DNA of 64,000 bases, from positions 39,030,619 through 39,094,618 of the forward strand of contig OX031071.1 in the NCBI GenBank assembly GCA_943736015.1, read 5' to 3'. This DNA is from Tridacna crocea (lineage: Eukaryota; Mollusca; Bivalvia; Cardiida; Cardiidae). Under the pieces are notes generated by a model that had not been told where the DNA came from, did no database searches, and was given only the letters and a program-made list of their open reading frames with translations. Each line of letters starts with the position of its first letter. The first letter of the stretch is position 1. This document shows positions 56,001-64,000 of the stretch, piece after piece. A program made the position numbers and the translations under genes.

Positions 56001-59000
56001 TCCCAGACAAATTCTTATTTTGTGTTTGTTTTTTTCTTTGCAAAAAATTCAATTTAGGCAAGTCTTAAATTTCTGGTTTAAGATCCCAAACCTTGTACTG
56101 GCAAAACCCAGAAAATACATGAATATGTGAACTGTTATCTTGATATGACTGAAATGATATTGAAAGTGACATAAAACACCTTTCAATCAGTCTAATCAAC
56201 CAGTCTATCGAATTTGGTATCCCCAAATATAAAGTATTTAATTTAAACATATTCATTTTACACCGATTGAGAAACAAGTTCTTACAACTTATACTATTCT
56301 CTCTTGATTCAGGATCGAGAAATATAAACTATTGTCAAGTGGTGGAAAATAAGCTCATTATGAATAGCTTTTATAGATATTTTCTTTTTCAGGTGAGTGG
56401 TCTATCAGAAAGACTTGCAGATCAGGTGGATGTTTTGTTGTTTAATCCGCCCTATGTCGTAACACCAAGTGATGAGGTATGTTACAGTAGTGACAATGTC
56501 TTCTCTTATTGTAACAGATCCCACAAATAGACATCCCTGGCGGGGTTTGAACCATGGACCTCTGGGTCTCAAGGCAAACATTCAACCACGTTGCTACAAA
56601 AGCTAGCTGTATATAGCATGGCGGTATAAGTGTCCACTTATACTAACACAAGCTATGCCTTTACATCTATCTATCTGTTTGTGGGATAGAACAGAACTGT
56701 TTACCATATTATATCTGGTATACTACTTGGTTTTTTTTGTCCATAAATTGTGTTGGCTTTATAAACACAAACTCCTGAATTTGAATGACCCTTAGAGAGA
56801 CAGGAATGTCAAAATCATTCCTGGAAAAGGAGATAAAGGCTGGTAACCAGTCACAGATCTAACATAGTCATCTGTTGTATCTACCATTTGGTTTTCCCTT
56901 AAAATGTGTAGGCTTTTACCCTTTACTACACAATCCCACTGTTTTGTACTCTGATGGAAACAAATTTTTGAATTGTGTTTATTTTGTCATCTGCAGGTGC
57001 TTTCAGTTTTTGAAAGCATTGTTGGAAAAGGAGAAAATGCTGGTAACCAGCATTTCTTCTTTTCCGACCATGTTTGCCGAGTTGAATCTGGTGGGATTGT
57101 GGAATTGGTAAAATTAAGCTTTTTGTAAGAAATTGGTGCAAATGATTTGATAAAAACAAACAGTGTAGGCCATATCTCAAACAGAACTTTAATTTGTGGC
57201 TCAAAACCAAAATTCCCGCCGAGTACCAGTAGCACTATGGGAGTTGGAAACAGGAGGTTGCTGTTTGATTTGCAAGCTTGGCCAATTTCTCTCCAAGAGT
57301 CGATGATAACCACTGTGAAAGAAGTTTTTAATTGCTCACAGCTTTGTTTTTGTTGACAATGGTTATGTGTGTAAGCAGACAGTGGCGCCGGCCTCCGTGA
57401 TGTAAAACTGAAATAATGTCGAAAAGGGTGTGAAATATATAGAGTCATCCATTGACTGCTCATGCCCAGAATAAAAGTGATATGGATATGTGCTCTTGAA
57501 GGGATACTAGTATTAGATATTTACAAGCTTTATATATTTTTTGTTGAGTGTAATATTTCTTTAATCAAAATGACATGTTGAACTTAAATTTCCATTCTTT
57601 CTAGGTTGGTAGTCATGGTATCGAGGCTTCTTGGGCTGGCGGGGAAAGAGGCAGGGAAGTAATAGACAAAGTACTCCCCATAGTACCCAAACTGTTGTCC
57701 AAACATGGGCTGTTTTATCTGGTTATTATAAAAGAAAATGATCCAGGTAGGGTCACTATTTATCCCTTTACCTCCACACAGCAAAGTTTTAGACCTTTCC
57801 ATTTTGGAAGCATTTGCAGAAGACAATTTCATGGCGGCTCAAATGATGCAAATTTTCTTTGATATAGCAGAAAACTTTGTGGGAAAAGGAGAAAATGCTG
57901 GTTACCAGCATTTTCTCCTTTTTCCACAATGTTTTTAAAGAGCTTCTTTTTTGGGGTCGTTAAAAGTTGTCACTGTGTGATAAGGGGTTTTATTTTTCTT
58001 CATGTGTCTATTTTTAGCTCACCTGAGCACAAAGTGCTTATGGTGAGCTTTTGTAATTGCCCAATGTCTGTCGTGCGTCGTGCGTCGTCCGCCCTGCATC
58101 GTCTGTCTTCCACAATTTCTTTAAACATCTTCTCCTAAACCACTGGGCCAATCTTGATGAAACTTGGTAGGGATATTCCTTGGGTGAAGCTCTACCAAAC
58201 TTGTTCAAGAGATTGAATCCCAGCCATAACTCTGGTTGCCATGGCAACCAAAAAGAAAAAAATAGCGAAATCTTTGAAATTTTTCTTCTCTGAAACAAGA
58301 AGGCATAGAGCTTTGATATTTGGTATGTAGCATCTCCTAGTAGACCTCTACCAAGATTGTTCATATGATTCCTTTGGGGTTAAAACTGGCCCCGCCCCGG
58401 GGGTCACAAGTGTGAAACATAGGAACAAAGAAGGAAAACTTTAAAAATATTCTTCTCTAAAACTAGAAGGTGCAGAGCTTTGATATTTGGTATGTAGCAT
58501 CTCCTAGTGGACTTTTACCAAGAGATTGCTCATATGATGCTCCTGGGGTCAAAACTGGCCCCGTCCCGGGGGTCACAAGTTTGAAACATAGGAACAAAGA
58601 AGGAAAATTTTAAAATTCTTCTTCTCTGAAACAAGGAGTAGAGCTTTGATATTTGGTATGTAGCATCTCCTAGTTGAACTCTACCAAGTTTGGTCAAATG
58701 ACGCCCAAAGGGTCACAAGTTCGAAACATAGGAACAAAGAAGGAAAACTTTGAAAAAAGAAAATTCTCTGAAATTGGAAGTCATAGAGCTTTGATATTGT
58801 ATATGTAGCATCTTCTAGTGGACCTCAACCAAACATGATACGATGATCCTGGAGTCCAAACTGGCCCGGCCCTGGTGGTCACAAGTTTGAACATCAGAAC
58901 AAAGCTGGAAAACTTTGAAATTCCTCTGTTCTGAAAGAAGATGAAACTTCGTACGCGTGTTCCTTATGATAGTCTTGCAATAACAATATTTTACCTATTT

Positions 59001-61420
59001 TCATTAAATGTCATGTCATTAGGAAAGGGGGCTTGGTGTAAATCTTCACTATGGACCAATATCTCTTTCACTACAGGACAATATGTAATTAAATTTCATC
59101 TTGTTAAGCGACAGACAATAGTTATTTGATTTCATTTCATGAAACGACATGTTATCAAAAAGGGGACTAAATGTATAATTTCATTATGGACCAATTACAG
59201 TCAGTTTGCCCTTTGCATTTATGAAACTTCAAACATGTTTTCCTTAGGATAGTCTTTTTGATATAATTTTCTTCTGTAAGATGTATCACAGATAAAGGGG
59301 TTACCTTTCACATACTGGACTTGTTGAGCCCTGATAGATCAGTCAAGAAATGTTGTGAGCTGTTAGTCTAGGGTTCCCAGTTTGCGTTGGCTTGATTACT
59401 GTCTCAACCGACATCCTTTGACAATTGATCTAAAGTTACTGAGACAAGTCTCATTTGTGTCTTACCAATGAGCGAATGATGTTTTAATCTGTCATTCAAC
59501 CACCTTTTTGACCAGGAAATTAATGCCTAGCCTTACAAGTTAATTCAATCCCTTACCATACAATCCTGACTTTCAATGACCCTGAATAAGAAAGATTGTG
59601 AAAGCATTTTCGAAAAAGAGAAGAAAACGCTTTTTGCACAGTTACATACCCTGTCAGAATTATTTGGCCTTGAACTTTGATATTTGGTATTTTTGTTCAT
59701 TGTAGACCTTTACTGCTTAGTACTCAGGTGAGGGATATAAGACCATCATGGTCCTCTTGTTAGAAATGTTATGGGTAAAGAAACGCCGTAATTTAAGCTG
59801 GGTGAATTATTTCCCCATCACAGTGAATATTTTCCTCCTGCCGAAAATCTAGAACTACTTTTTTGTTCCACTTGAGATCACTAGTTTTAGAAGTGGCATT
59901 CGTTGACAAAATAGTCAGAGGAAATATGATATAGGCCTATAATTTATTTCATCAGCTTGTGGTTAATATGGGGAAATATTTGCTACAAAAGGGAAAGGTC
60001 CGCAAAAATAACTTGTGCCATACGGCACTCATATTTTCGCATACCTTTCCCTTTTTCGGCAAATATTTCCTCATATTAACCACAAGCTGATGAAATGAAC
60101 TCTATATATGAGAAATTGCTTGATATCATACAGCACAGAGTTACCTTATATAACCTTTTGCCAGGGCACGTCTCAAACTCTTTGTAATTTTATGTCAGTC
60201 GTGGACTGCCTCAAACATAGCCTTTTTATTGTTACCTTGCCTCAGTTCTAAACTCTCTACCAAAAAAAGCTTTTTATATTATGCCAAATCATACGAACAT
60301 GGAAGTTCGCAGCAAAAGTATAGCTGAAATACAGATCTAGACCGGATCTGATAGGATTTGAATCCATGAAGGAGAAATATCCTCGTTTTTTTTTTTTTTT
60401 TTTGAGGTTTAAAAGACTAATACCATAACCACTGTGTTAAAGAAATATCTTTCCAAAGCAGTGGTCAGGTATTGTATTTAAATTGGGACAGAGCTATGCA
60501 TGAGGTAGAGGTCTCCCGTAACACAATGGATTATCCACTTGCCCTCAACAAATGTTTACTAATGAGGATGAGCGGACGAGTGTTTGAGACAGTCTTTGTC
60601 TAACTGTAGGACAAGTGCAAAATGGCAGGAGGACAAGTAAGAATTCAGAAATTTTTTGGACCCTGCAGCCTTTCAAAAGAAAATTATAATTATTGAGTCA
60701 GCAAAGATGTGGACAAAGGAGAAAATATTGGTAAGCAGCATGTTCTCCTTTTCCCACAATGTTTTCAACTCTATCTTTTTCATAGTCATGAAAACTCAGG
60801 TTTATGCAGTTAACTCTTTACCACACAATCTCTACTTTTAACAACCCTGAGAAAGAAGCCTTTTGAAAACATTGTGCGAAAAGGAGAAAATGCTGCTAAC
60901 CAGCATTTCTCCTTTTCCCACAATGCTTTCTATCCTTTCCAAAAAAAGTATTAATTTTTTAATCACATTAATTTTGTCGTCTGCAAATTGTTTCAATTTC
61001 GACTTGTCTAAGAGACAATTATGTCGTTTGGTAATCCTTTACCAAACGACAATATTTTAGGCCCGTTCAAATCGAAAGTATTTGCAGACGACAAAATTAA
61101 TAGACTGAAAATTTGAAATTTGTTTTGTGAAGAGTAGAAAACATTGAGGGAAAAGGAGAAAATGCTCTTTACAAGCATTTTCTCCTTTTCCCACAATGTT
61201 TTACAAGGGTCGTCAGAAGTAGGGATCGTGTGGTAATGGGTTAAGAGTTAAATGTTGAGTCATGAAAACTCAGTTTTATGTAGTTAAGAACTAAATGTTG
61301 TTTTATTATTTTTCAGATGATATTGAACAAATTATGAAGGCACATGGACTTAAAATGACTACAGTACTGACCAGAAGAAGTGGGCCAGAGTTTTTATCTG
61401 TACTGAAATTCCACAGATGA
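47070..61420 (+). CDS. N6AMT1: eRF1 glutamine methyltransferase N6AMT1/HEMK2 (6 exons)
   Basis: Exons: 47070-47201, 50104-50190, 53291-53381, 56393-56476, 57605-57746, and 61317-61420 (stop TGA). The product is ~213 residues; human N6AMT1 is 214. Landmarks: YEPAEDTFLL (exon 1), SAM-binding EIGSGSG (exon 2), CTDIN (exon 3), catalytic NPPYVV at 56444-56461 (exon 4), GIEASWAGG and LVIIKEN (exon 5), LSVLKF (exon 6). Known role: with TRMT112 it methylates the Gln of the GGQ motif in release factor eRF1; histone H4 Lys methylation has also been reported. Exons 2-6 join in frame. Exon 1 ends in phase 0 at CAG|GTTTGT, but exon 2 needs phase 2 to encode PTLCVEIGSG; canonical joining gives a stop after five codons. 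A recent retroelement lies 22 bases upstream of the ATG. Confidence 0.93.
47690..48375. mobile_element. Element R, inverted relative of element L
   Basis: CTAGTCTCAATAACGAGACG and TTTGGACATTTATTGTACAC near 47700-47765 mirror 44704-44775. GGCGACCAGTCAAAAAGTAA near 48245 mirrors 44220-44245, and a second direct copy lies at 48310-48360. The middle (47780-48230) is unrelated to the palindrome in L. Confidence 0.6.
48376..48764. other. Intron, nothing recognised
   Basis: N6AMT1 intron 1 sequence without exon-like or repeat signatures that I recognise. Confidence 0.5.
48765..48957. mobile_element. Foldback element family H, copy 2
   Basis: Outer ends GAGCTCCAGATAGAGGG and CCCTCTTATCTGGAACTC; inner arms AAACCCTATGTTGT and ACAACATAGGGTTT. 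Homologous to 13346-13560. Confidence 0.8.
48959..49183 (-). mobile_element. TTAA MITE, diverged
   Basis: TTAACCTATTACCAAGTAAC to GTGTGGTAAGGATTTA. Hairpin mutated but recognisable. Confidence 0.75.
49581..50016 (+). mobile_element. Two TTAA MITEs fused at the junction
   Basis: The first copy runs from CCCCATTACCTCACAATCCC to TTGTTTGGTAACC; the second starts directly ACCACACAATCCC and ends TTTGGTAAAGAGTTG. The AGAGTTAACCCTTT expected between them is missing. Confidence 0.82.
50598..52391 (+). mobile_element. HINE/pearl-like family A array, complete
   Basis: The head TTTTTTAGCTCACCTGAGCA with GTGCTCATGGTGAGC is followed by ~10 core units of ~165 bp and the tail CTCAGGTGAGTGATATAGG. It closes with hairpin GGACCATCATGGTCC and TCTTGTTT. 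It lies in N6AMT1 intron 2. Confidence 0.88.
52462..52692 (+). mobile_element. TTAA hairpin MITE
   Basis: CAACTCTTTACCACACAATC to GTGGTTTGGTAAAGAGTTAA. Hairpin centre changed to GCTAATAAGCAG. Confidence 0.83.
52785..53255 (+). repeat. 51-bp minisatellite, nine units
   Basis: Unit: CAGACAGACCTGTGTC, then GGACACCTTGCAGTTGC, then TATAAATACCCTGTACA. Successive units are spaced exactly 51 bases (for example 52891 and 52942). Because 51 is a multiple of 3, several frames on both strands stay open and mimic a repetitive protein. It ends ~36 bases before N6AMT1 exon 3. Confidence 0.93.
53419..53646 (+). mobile_element. TTAA hairpin MITE, full length
   Basis: TTAACCCATTACTACACAAT to TTTGGTAAAGGGTTAA. 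Starts 37 bases after N6AMT1 exon 3. Confidence 0.88.
53869..54259 (-). mobile_element. TTAA MITE with expanded 42-bp terminal unit
   Basis: TTAA at both ends (53869-53872 and 54256-54259) and an intact hairpin. The segment next to the left end is repeated five times (53885-54094). Confidence 0.9.
53885..54094. repeat. Five 42-bp tandem units inside a MITE
   Basis: CGACAAAATTATAGACTAG begins at 53885, 53927, 53969, 54011 and 54053. Units alternate between two variants (GGGAGCATTTGCATA and GGAAGCATTTGCAGA), so growth was by an 84-bp dimer. Confidence 0.92.
54262..54510. mobile_element. Foldback family F, partial
   Basis: CAGGTTTCCAAGTCCCAAGC, CCCCCTGACTGTA, TTTTACCATTTCAA and AAAACATGCAGTTTGGTG match one arm and the body of 11604-12120. 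A further body word (CCGCCATTTTGGATGTTGTG) is displaced to 55410. Confidence 0.6.
54548..54853 (-). mobile_element. TTAA MITE with duplicated left hairpin arm
   Basis: TTAACCCTTAACCAAACAAC to TTTGGTAAAGGGTTAA. After a first full hairpin, AAAACTTTACTTTAGAAAG and the stem start again, then stop at GCTGGTTACC. Confidence 0.83.
55042..55269 (-). mobile_element. TTAA hairpin MITE, full length
   Basis: TTAACTCTTTACCATATG to GTGGCAAAGGGTTAA. Hairpin GCTGGTTGCCAGC. Confidence 0.87.
55465..55895. mobile_element. Two opposed TTAA MITEs sharing one TTAA
   Basis: The plus copy 55465-55669 carries paired stem changes (TTGTTGGAAAAGG and CCAACAGTG). The minus copy 55666-55895 starts at the same TTAA and ends GTGTTAATAGGTTAT. 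Confidence 0.85.
55974..56083 (+). mobile_element. TTAA MITE, right-half fragment
   Basis: CTTTTCCCACAATGTTTTG to 'ggcaagtcttaaatttctgg'. Degenerate. Confidence 0.55.
56084..56207 (+). mobile_element. SINE tail fragment
   Basis: GACTGAAATGATATTGAAAG, then CATAAAACACC with an AATC-type end resembles the other SINE 3' ends here. Confidence 0.45.
56521..56610 (-). mobile_element. tRNA-derived SINE head, minus strand
   Basis: GGCGGGGTTTGAACCATGG reads on the minus strand as a B-box-like tRNA region. No complete tRNA fold. Confidence 0.5.
56917..57110 (+). mobile_element. TTAA MITE, scrambled order
   Basis: The left end (CCCTTTACTACACAATCCC) is followed by the right-half sequence (TTATTTTGTCATCTGCAGG) and only then a hairpin (GAAAGCATTGTTGG...). 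The hairpin has moved relative to the flanks. Confidence 0.65.
57290..57450 (+). mobile_element. SINE 3' fragment
   Basis: GTAAAACTGAAATAATGTCG and surrounding words match the common SINE ending; no tRNA head kept. Confidence 0.45.
57763..57990 (-). mobile_element. TTAA hairpin MITE, ends decayed
   Basis: TTATCCCTTTACCTCCACAC to GTGTGATAAGGGGTTTTA. Begins 17 bases after N6AMT1 exon 5. Confidence 0.82.
58012..59762 (+). mobile_element. HINE/pearl-like element, chimera of families A and D
   Basis: The family A head (TTTTTAGCTCACCTGAGCA) and about five A core units run to ~58930. The middle then resembles family D (GTATAATTTCATTATGGACC, AAAAAGGGGACTAAATG). It ends with the A tail TCAGGTGAGGGATATAAG and hairpin plus TCTTGTTA. 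A truncated TTAA MITE is embedded at 59543-59640. Confidence 0.72.
59763..60105. mobile_element. Foldback family E, copy 3 (uninterrupted)
   Basis: Starts directly at the HINE end with GAAATGTTATGGGTAAAG. Hairpin arms TTTCATCAGCTTGTGGTTAA and TTAACCACAAGCTGATGAAA. Confidence 0.83.
60350..60525 (-). mobile_element. tRNA-SINE, minus strand
   Basis: Shares 'aataccataaccactg', 'gtcaggtattgtattt' and 'agctatgcatgagg' with 28220-28790. Contains a T19 run at about 60388-60406. Confidence 0.68.
60690..60813. mobile_element. TTAA MITE, hairpin with short flanks
   Basis: GGACAAAGGAGAAAATATTGG, then TTCTCCTTTTCCCACAATG, then AAAACTCAGGTTTATGCAGTT ending at the TTAA shared with the next copy. Confidence 0.62.
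60810..61244. mobile_element. Two TTAA MITEs fused tail to tail
   Basis: The plus copy (60810-61034) ends GTCGTTTGGTAA and runs straight into the minus copy TCCTTTACCAAACGAC (61031-61244, ending GGTAATGGGTTAA). The middle TTAA is lost. Confidence 0.83.
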
Positions 61421-61498
61421 CAATGGTGCATAATGTTTGTTTGGTACGGAAAACTGTCTGAAACACAGGCTTGTCTACTTATCTTGTCTCGTTTCATA

Positions 61499-61723
61499 AT
61501 CCTTTTCCACATCTGTCCGACTTTAAATGATCCTTATAAAGCAGCTTTTGAAATCATTGTGGTAAAAGGAGAAAATGCAGGTTATCAGCATTTTCTCCTT
61601 ATTCCACAATGTTTACTAACTTCTTAGAGACGAATCAAATGATTTGGTCCTCATGATGTTCGTTGCCTGACAATGCTTTCAATTTTGGCAAGTCTAAAAG
61701 TTTGTGATGAGGTAAAAGGTTAA
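61499..61723 (+). mobile_element. TTAA MITE downstream of N6AMT1
   Basis: ATCCTTTTCCACATCTGTCC to GATGAGGTAAAAGGTTAA. It lies 78 bases after the N6AMT1 stop and is probably transcribed in the 3' UTR. Confidence 0.78.
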
Positions 61724-61820
61724 CACTTTTTAAGGCAACAACATTCTCTAGGGGTCCTAACCCAAAGGTAGTGCAGCAAAAAAATGGATGTGATTATGTG
61801 GTAATGGGTTGAATAGTCCA

Positions 61821-62177
61821 TTAAGGTTGTGGACCCGTAATAGAAATCAACTATTTCCTCCATAATATTATGCTACAAAATGTGTTAAGATTAAAAATGA
61901 ATATTATTGTACTACTTTAACCGAGCCACTTTTTCCTATTTTTCCTTCTTGAAATTATCATTTATGAATCTAAAACTACTATATTTTCATTACAGAGGGA
62001 GATTAAATAACCTCCCTCTTCTGGAAAGTAACAAAAGTATCAACAAATAATTTCAAGATAGACATAAAAAGAATTTCTGGTCGGTTAAAAGTGTGCAAAA
62101 GTATTACATCTGTATAAATCTGTATTTTTCAACAATCTGATGAAATTTCATATCATTCTGCACTAGAACTACCTTAA
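61821..62177. mobile_element. Second TTAA family, complete copy
   Basis: TTAAGGTTGTGGACCCGTAA at the left and AGAACTACCTTAA at the right. The interior GGTCGGTTAAAAGTGTGC is shared with 2795-3091. Confidence 0.78.
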
Positions 62178-62184
62178 TGTATTC

Positions 62185-62600
62185 AACTTTTTACCAAATG
62201 ACAAAATTTTGGATTGAACCAAATTGAAAGCATTTGCAGACAACAAATTAGCTATCGCTAAAATGACAATTTCTGTCTTTGATAGGGTAGAAAGCATTGT
62301 AGTTACCAGTGTTTTCTCCATTTCCCTCTGTGTTTTCTTCACAAATTTTCCCTTTGCCGGTTAACTGTTGTTAACTTTTTACCAAACAACAGAATTTTAG
62401 ACTTGCCCAAGTCAAAAGCATTTGCACACGACAAAATAAAAGTGACTGAAAATTTAAAGTTTGTTTTAAGGAAGAAAAGAAAATATTGTGGGAAAAGGAG
62501 AACATTCTGGTTTCCTGCATTTTCTCCTTTTCCCTCAAAGTTTTCAGAAGGCTTCTTTCTCGGGGTCGTTAAAAGTCGGGATAGTGTGGTAAAGAGTTAG
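62185..62600 (-). mobile_element. Two adjacent TTAA MITEs
   Basis: The first (62185-62365) has lost its left hairpin arm. The second (62371-62600) runs TTAACTTTTTACCAAACAAC to GTGGTAAAGAGTTAG with a full hairpin. Confidence 0.78.
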
Positions 62601-62632
62601 AAATTGGGATAGTGTTGTGAGGGCTTTTGTGC

Positions 62633-62861
62633 TTACCTCATTACCAAACAACAAAATTTATGGCTGGTCCAAATTGAAAACATTTGCAGATGACAAATTA
62701 AACATAACTCAGAACTTGGAATTTGTTTCCAGCAGGGTAGAAAACATTGTGGGAAAAGGAGAAAATGCTGGTTACCAGTATTTTCTCCTTTTCCCACAAT
62801 GTTTTCAAAAGGCTTCTATCTTGGGGTCATAAAAACCAGGAATTGCTTGGTAAAGAGGTAA
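62633..62861 (-). mobile_element. TTAA hairpin MITE, ends decayed
   Basis: TACCTCATTACCAAACAAC to CTTGGTAAAGAGGTAA. Hairpin well kept. Confidence 0.83.
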
Positions 62862-62930
62862 CTCATGAAAAGTAAGATATCATCCAATGATCACAGAGGT
62901 ATGGTGTCACTGATCTGATATTACCAGCCT

Positions 62931-63215
62931 GCATAGCTCAGTTGGTAGAGCGTAGGACTTGTGATCATGAGAGCGTGGGTTTGATCCTCACGGCTGGCCA
63001 CCTAAAATTACTTATAGTGTTTCAGATGAGACATTAAACCGAGGTCCCATGCAATGGTGCTATACTCCGAGCATGTTAAAGAAGCAGACGAAACTTAGGA
63101 TAGGTTTCGTTTTGTATCTGCACTATCCCCCGTAACAATACTAACAGCCTTCATGGGGCGTTGTTTCTATGGAAAACCTGTTTCAAGATAAATAAAAACA
63201 AATTCAATTCAATCA
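62931..63215 (+). mobile_element. tRNA-derived SINE, full
   Basis: A box TAGCTCAGTTGG is perfect and the B-box-like region is GGGTTTGATCC. The body includes CTGCACTATCCCCCGTAACA and ends AATAAAAACAAATTCAATTC. The acceptor stem does not pair, so it is a SINE and not a tRNA gene. Confidence 0.8.
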
Positions 63216-63322
63216 GTCATAGACCTGAAGAATTGTATGTCAGTTTGGTATTTTAAACATCAATTTAGGTAGTACATGACAGCCAGTGTGCAGAAATATT
63301 AATGTGCTTTTGAACTTGCTGT

Positions 63323-63545
63323 TTAATTCTTTACCACACAACTTTTAACAACCCGGAGACAGTAGCCTTTTGAAAACATTGTGGGAAAAGGAGAAAATGC
63401 TGATAATCAGCATTTTCTCCTTTTCCCACAATGTTTCCTACCCTGCTGGAAACAAATTTCAAACTTTAAGTCACTTTTATTTTGTGTTCTGCATATGCTT
63501 TCAATTAGGACCAGTTTAACATTTTGTCATTTGGTAAAGAATTAA
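63323..63545 (+). mobile_element. TTAA hairpin MITE with paired loop changes
   Basis: TTAATTCTTTACCACACAAC to TTTGGTAAAGAATTAA. Hairpin centre GCTGATAATCAGC differs from the family by a matched pair of substitutions. Confidence 0.88.
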
Positions 63546-63584
63546 TGCCAATTATTTGCAAAACGCCATCATTTCAAGCTATGG

Positions 63585-63755
63585 CTGAGCCACGTGGCTT
63601 AGTGACATACATGGCTTGAGACCATTGGGTTACTGGTTCAAATCCCCAGCTGGGCCATTTTCGTTTTGAAGATTGATTTTAGTAGTTGCGACAGGATTCT
63701 CTCTCACCAAAGATAGTTATTTTGATGATGGTTATATGGGAAAGCAGCCTTCGGA
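63585..63755 (+). mobile_element. tRNA-derived SINE
   Basis: CACGTGGCTTAGTGACATAC (A-box-like), GGTTCAAATCCCC (B-box-like) and body GATGGTTATATGGGAAAGC. The tail is lost at the next element. Confidence 0.65.
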
Positions 63756-63840
63756 TCGCGGCGACATGATTCACCACAGATGTGAACAAGTTTCCAAGTC
63801 CTCTGCCACCTGACTGTACAACGAATTTATTAAAAGCCAC
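63756..63840. mobile_element. Foldback family F, one arm
   Basis: GGCGACATGATTCACCACAG to GCCACCTGACTGTACAACG matches the right arm of 11604-12120. Confidence 0.7.
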
Positions 63841-64000
63841 TTATTTATGATATTGTTTCCTGGGTTTCTCAAGTACTAGGCTGATGCTTTGCAGTGTATT
63901 GCCCAGGGACACTCATACGTCAACAATGCCTTGAGCTGGAATCAATCCCAGGTTTATCTAAGTTGTGTCACAGTAACCGCTGCACATAGACATGTGTATC

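Noticed and set aside
62931..63006. Possible functional tRNA gene
   Set aside because: A and B boxes are present, but the acceptor stem does not pair and the sequence continues into a SINE body.

Overview
ORGANISM. This is AT-rich invertebrate nuclear DNA, most likely from a bivalve mollusc. Evidence: small exons in multi-kilobase introns with GT-AG borders, tRNA-derived SINEs ending in AATC-type tails, and abundant elements built like the bivalve 'pearl'/HINE class (conserved ends around arrays of ~125-190 bp core repeats). There are no prokaryotic features. The species cannot be fixed by eye. GENES. Three host genes are supported, all on the + strand. (1) 1081-9540: four internal exons of PSMD14/Rpn11, the JAMM deubiquitinase of the 26S proteasome lid; the N-terminal exons lie upstream of the window and the last, ~32-codon exon was not found. 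(2) 19721-31158: a complete three-coding-exon gene for a 772-residue SHOC2/LRRC40-style leucine-rich-repeat protein. (3) 47070-61420: six exons of N6AMT1/HEMK2, the eRF1 glutamine methyltransferase, with a reading-frame mismatch between exons 1 and 2. The three are unrelated housekeeping-type genes and do not form a functional cluster. MOBILE DNA fills most of the rest. The commonest element is a ~225-bp MITE with TTAA target sites, CCCTTTACCA-type termini and a ~60-bp central palindrome (piggyBac-like by termini). Over fifty copies or fragments are visible, some nested, some sharing one TTAA, some fused. For these entries strand + means the half with the CACAATCCCGAC motif comes first. Next are HINE/pearl-like arrays (families A, B, C, D and G) that share subterminal inverted repeats and mostly a CTTGTT end but have unrelated cores. 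Also present are a second TTAA family (GGTAGTRGACCC termini), several foldback elements, a Mutator-like MITE with a 9-bp target duplication 41 bp before an LRR exon, a ~6-kb long-TIR element carrying two nested insertions, a young internally deleted Ty3/gypsy-type element 22 bp upstream of the N6AMT1 start codon, SINEs, and 42-bp and 51-bp minisatellites. LAYOUT. 1-9.6 kb: PSMD14 exons among MITEs and B arrays. 9.6-19.7 kb: geneless repeats, including a dense MITE train at 17.2-19.7 kb. 19.7-31.2 kb: LRR gene. 31.2-44.8 kb: geneless, dominated by the ~6-kb composite element. 44.8-61.4 kb: retroelement and N6AMT1. 61.4-64 kb: MITEs and SINEs.
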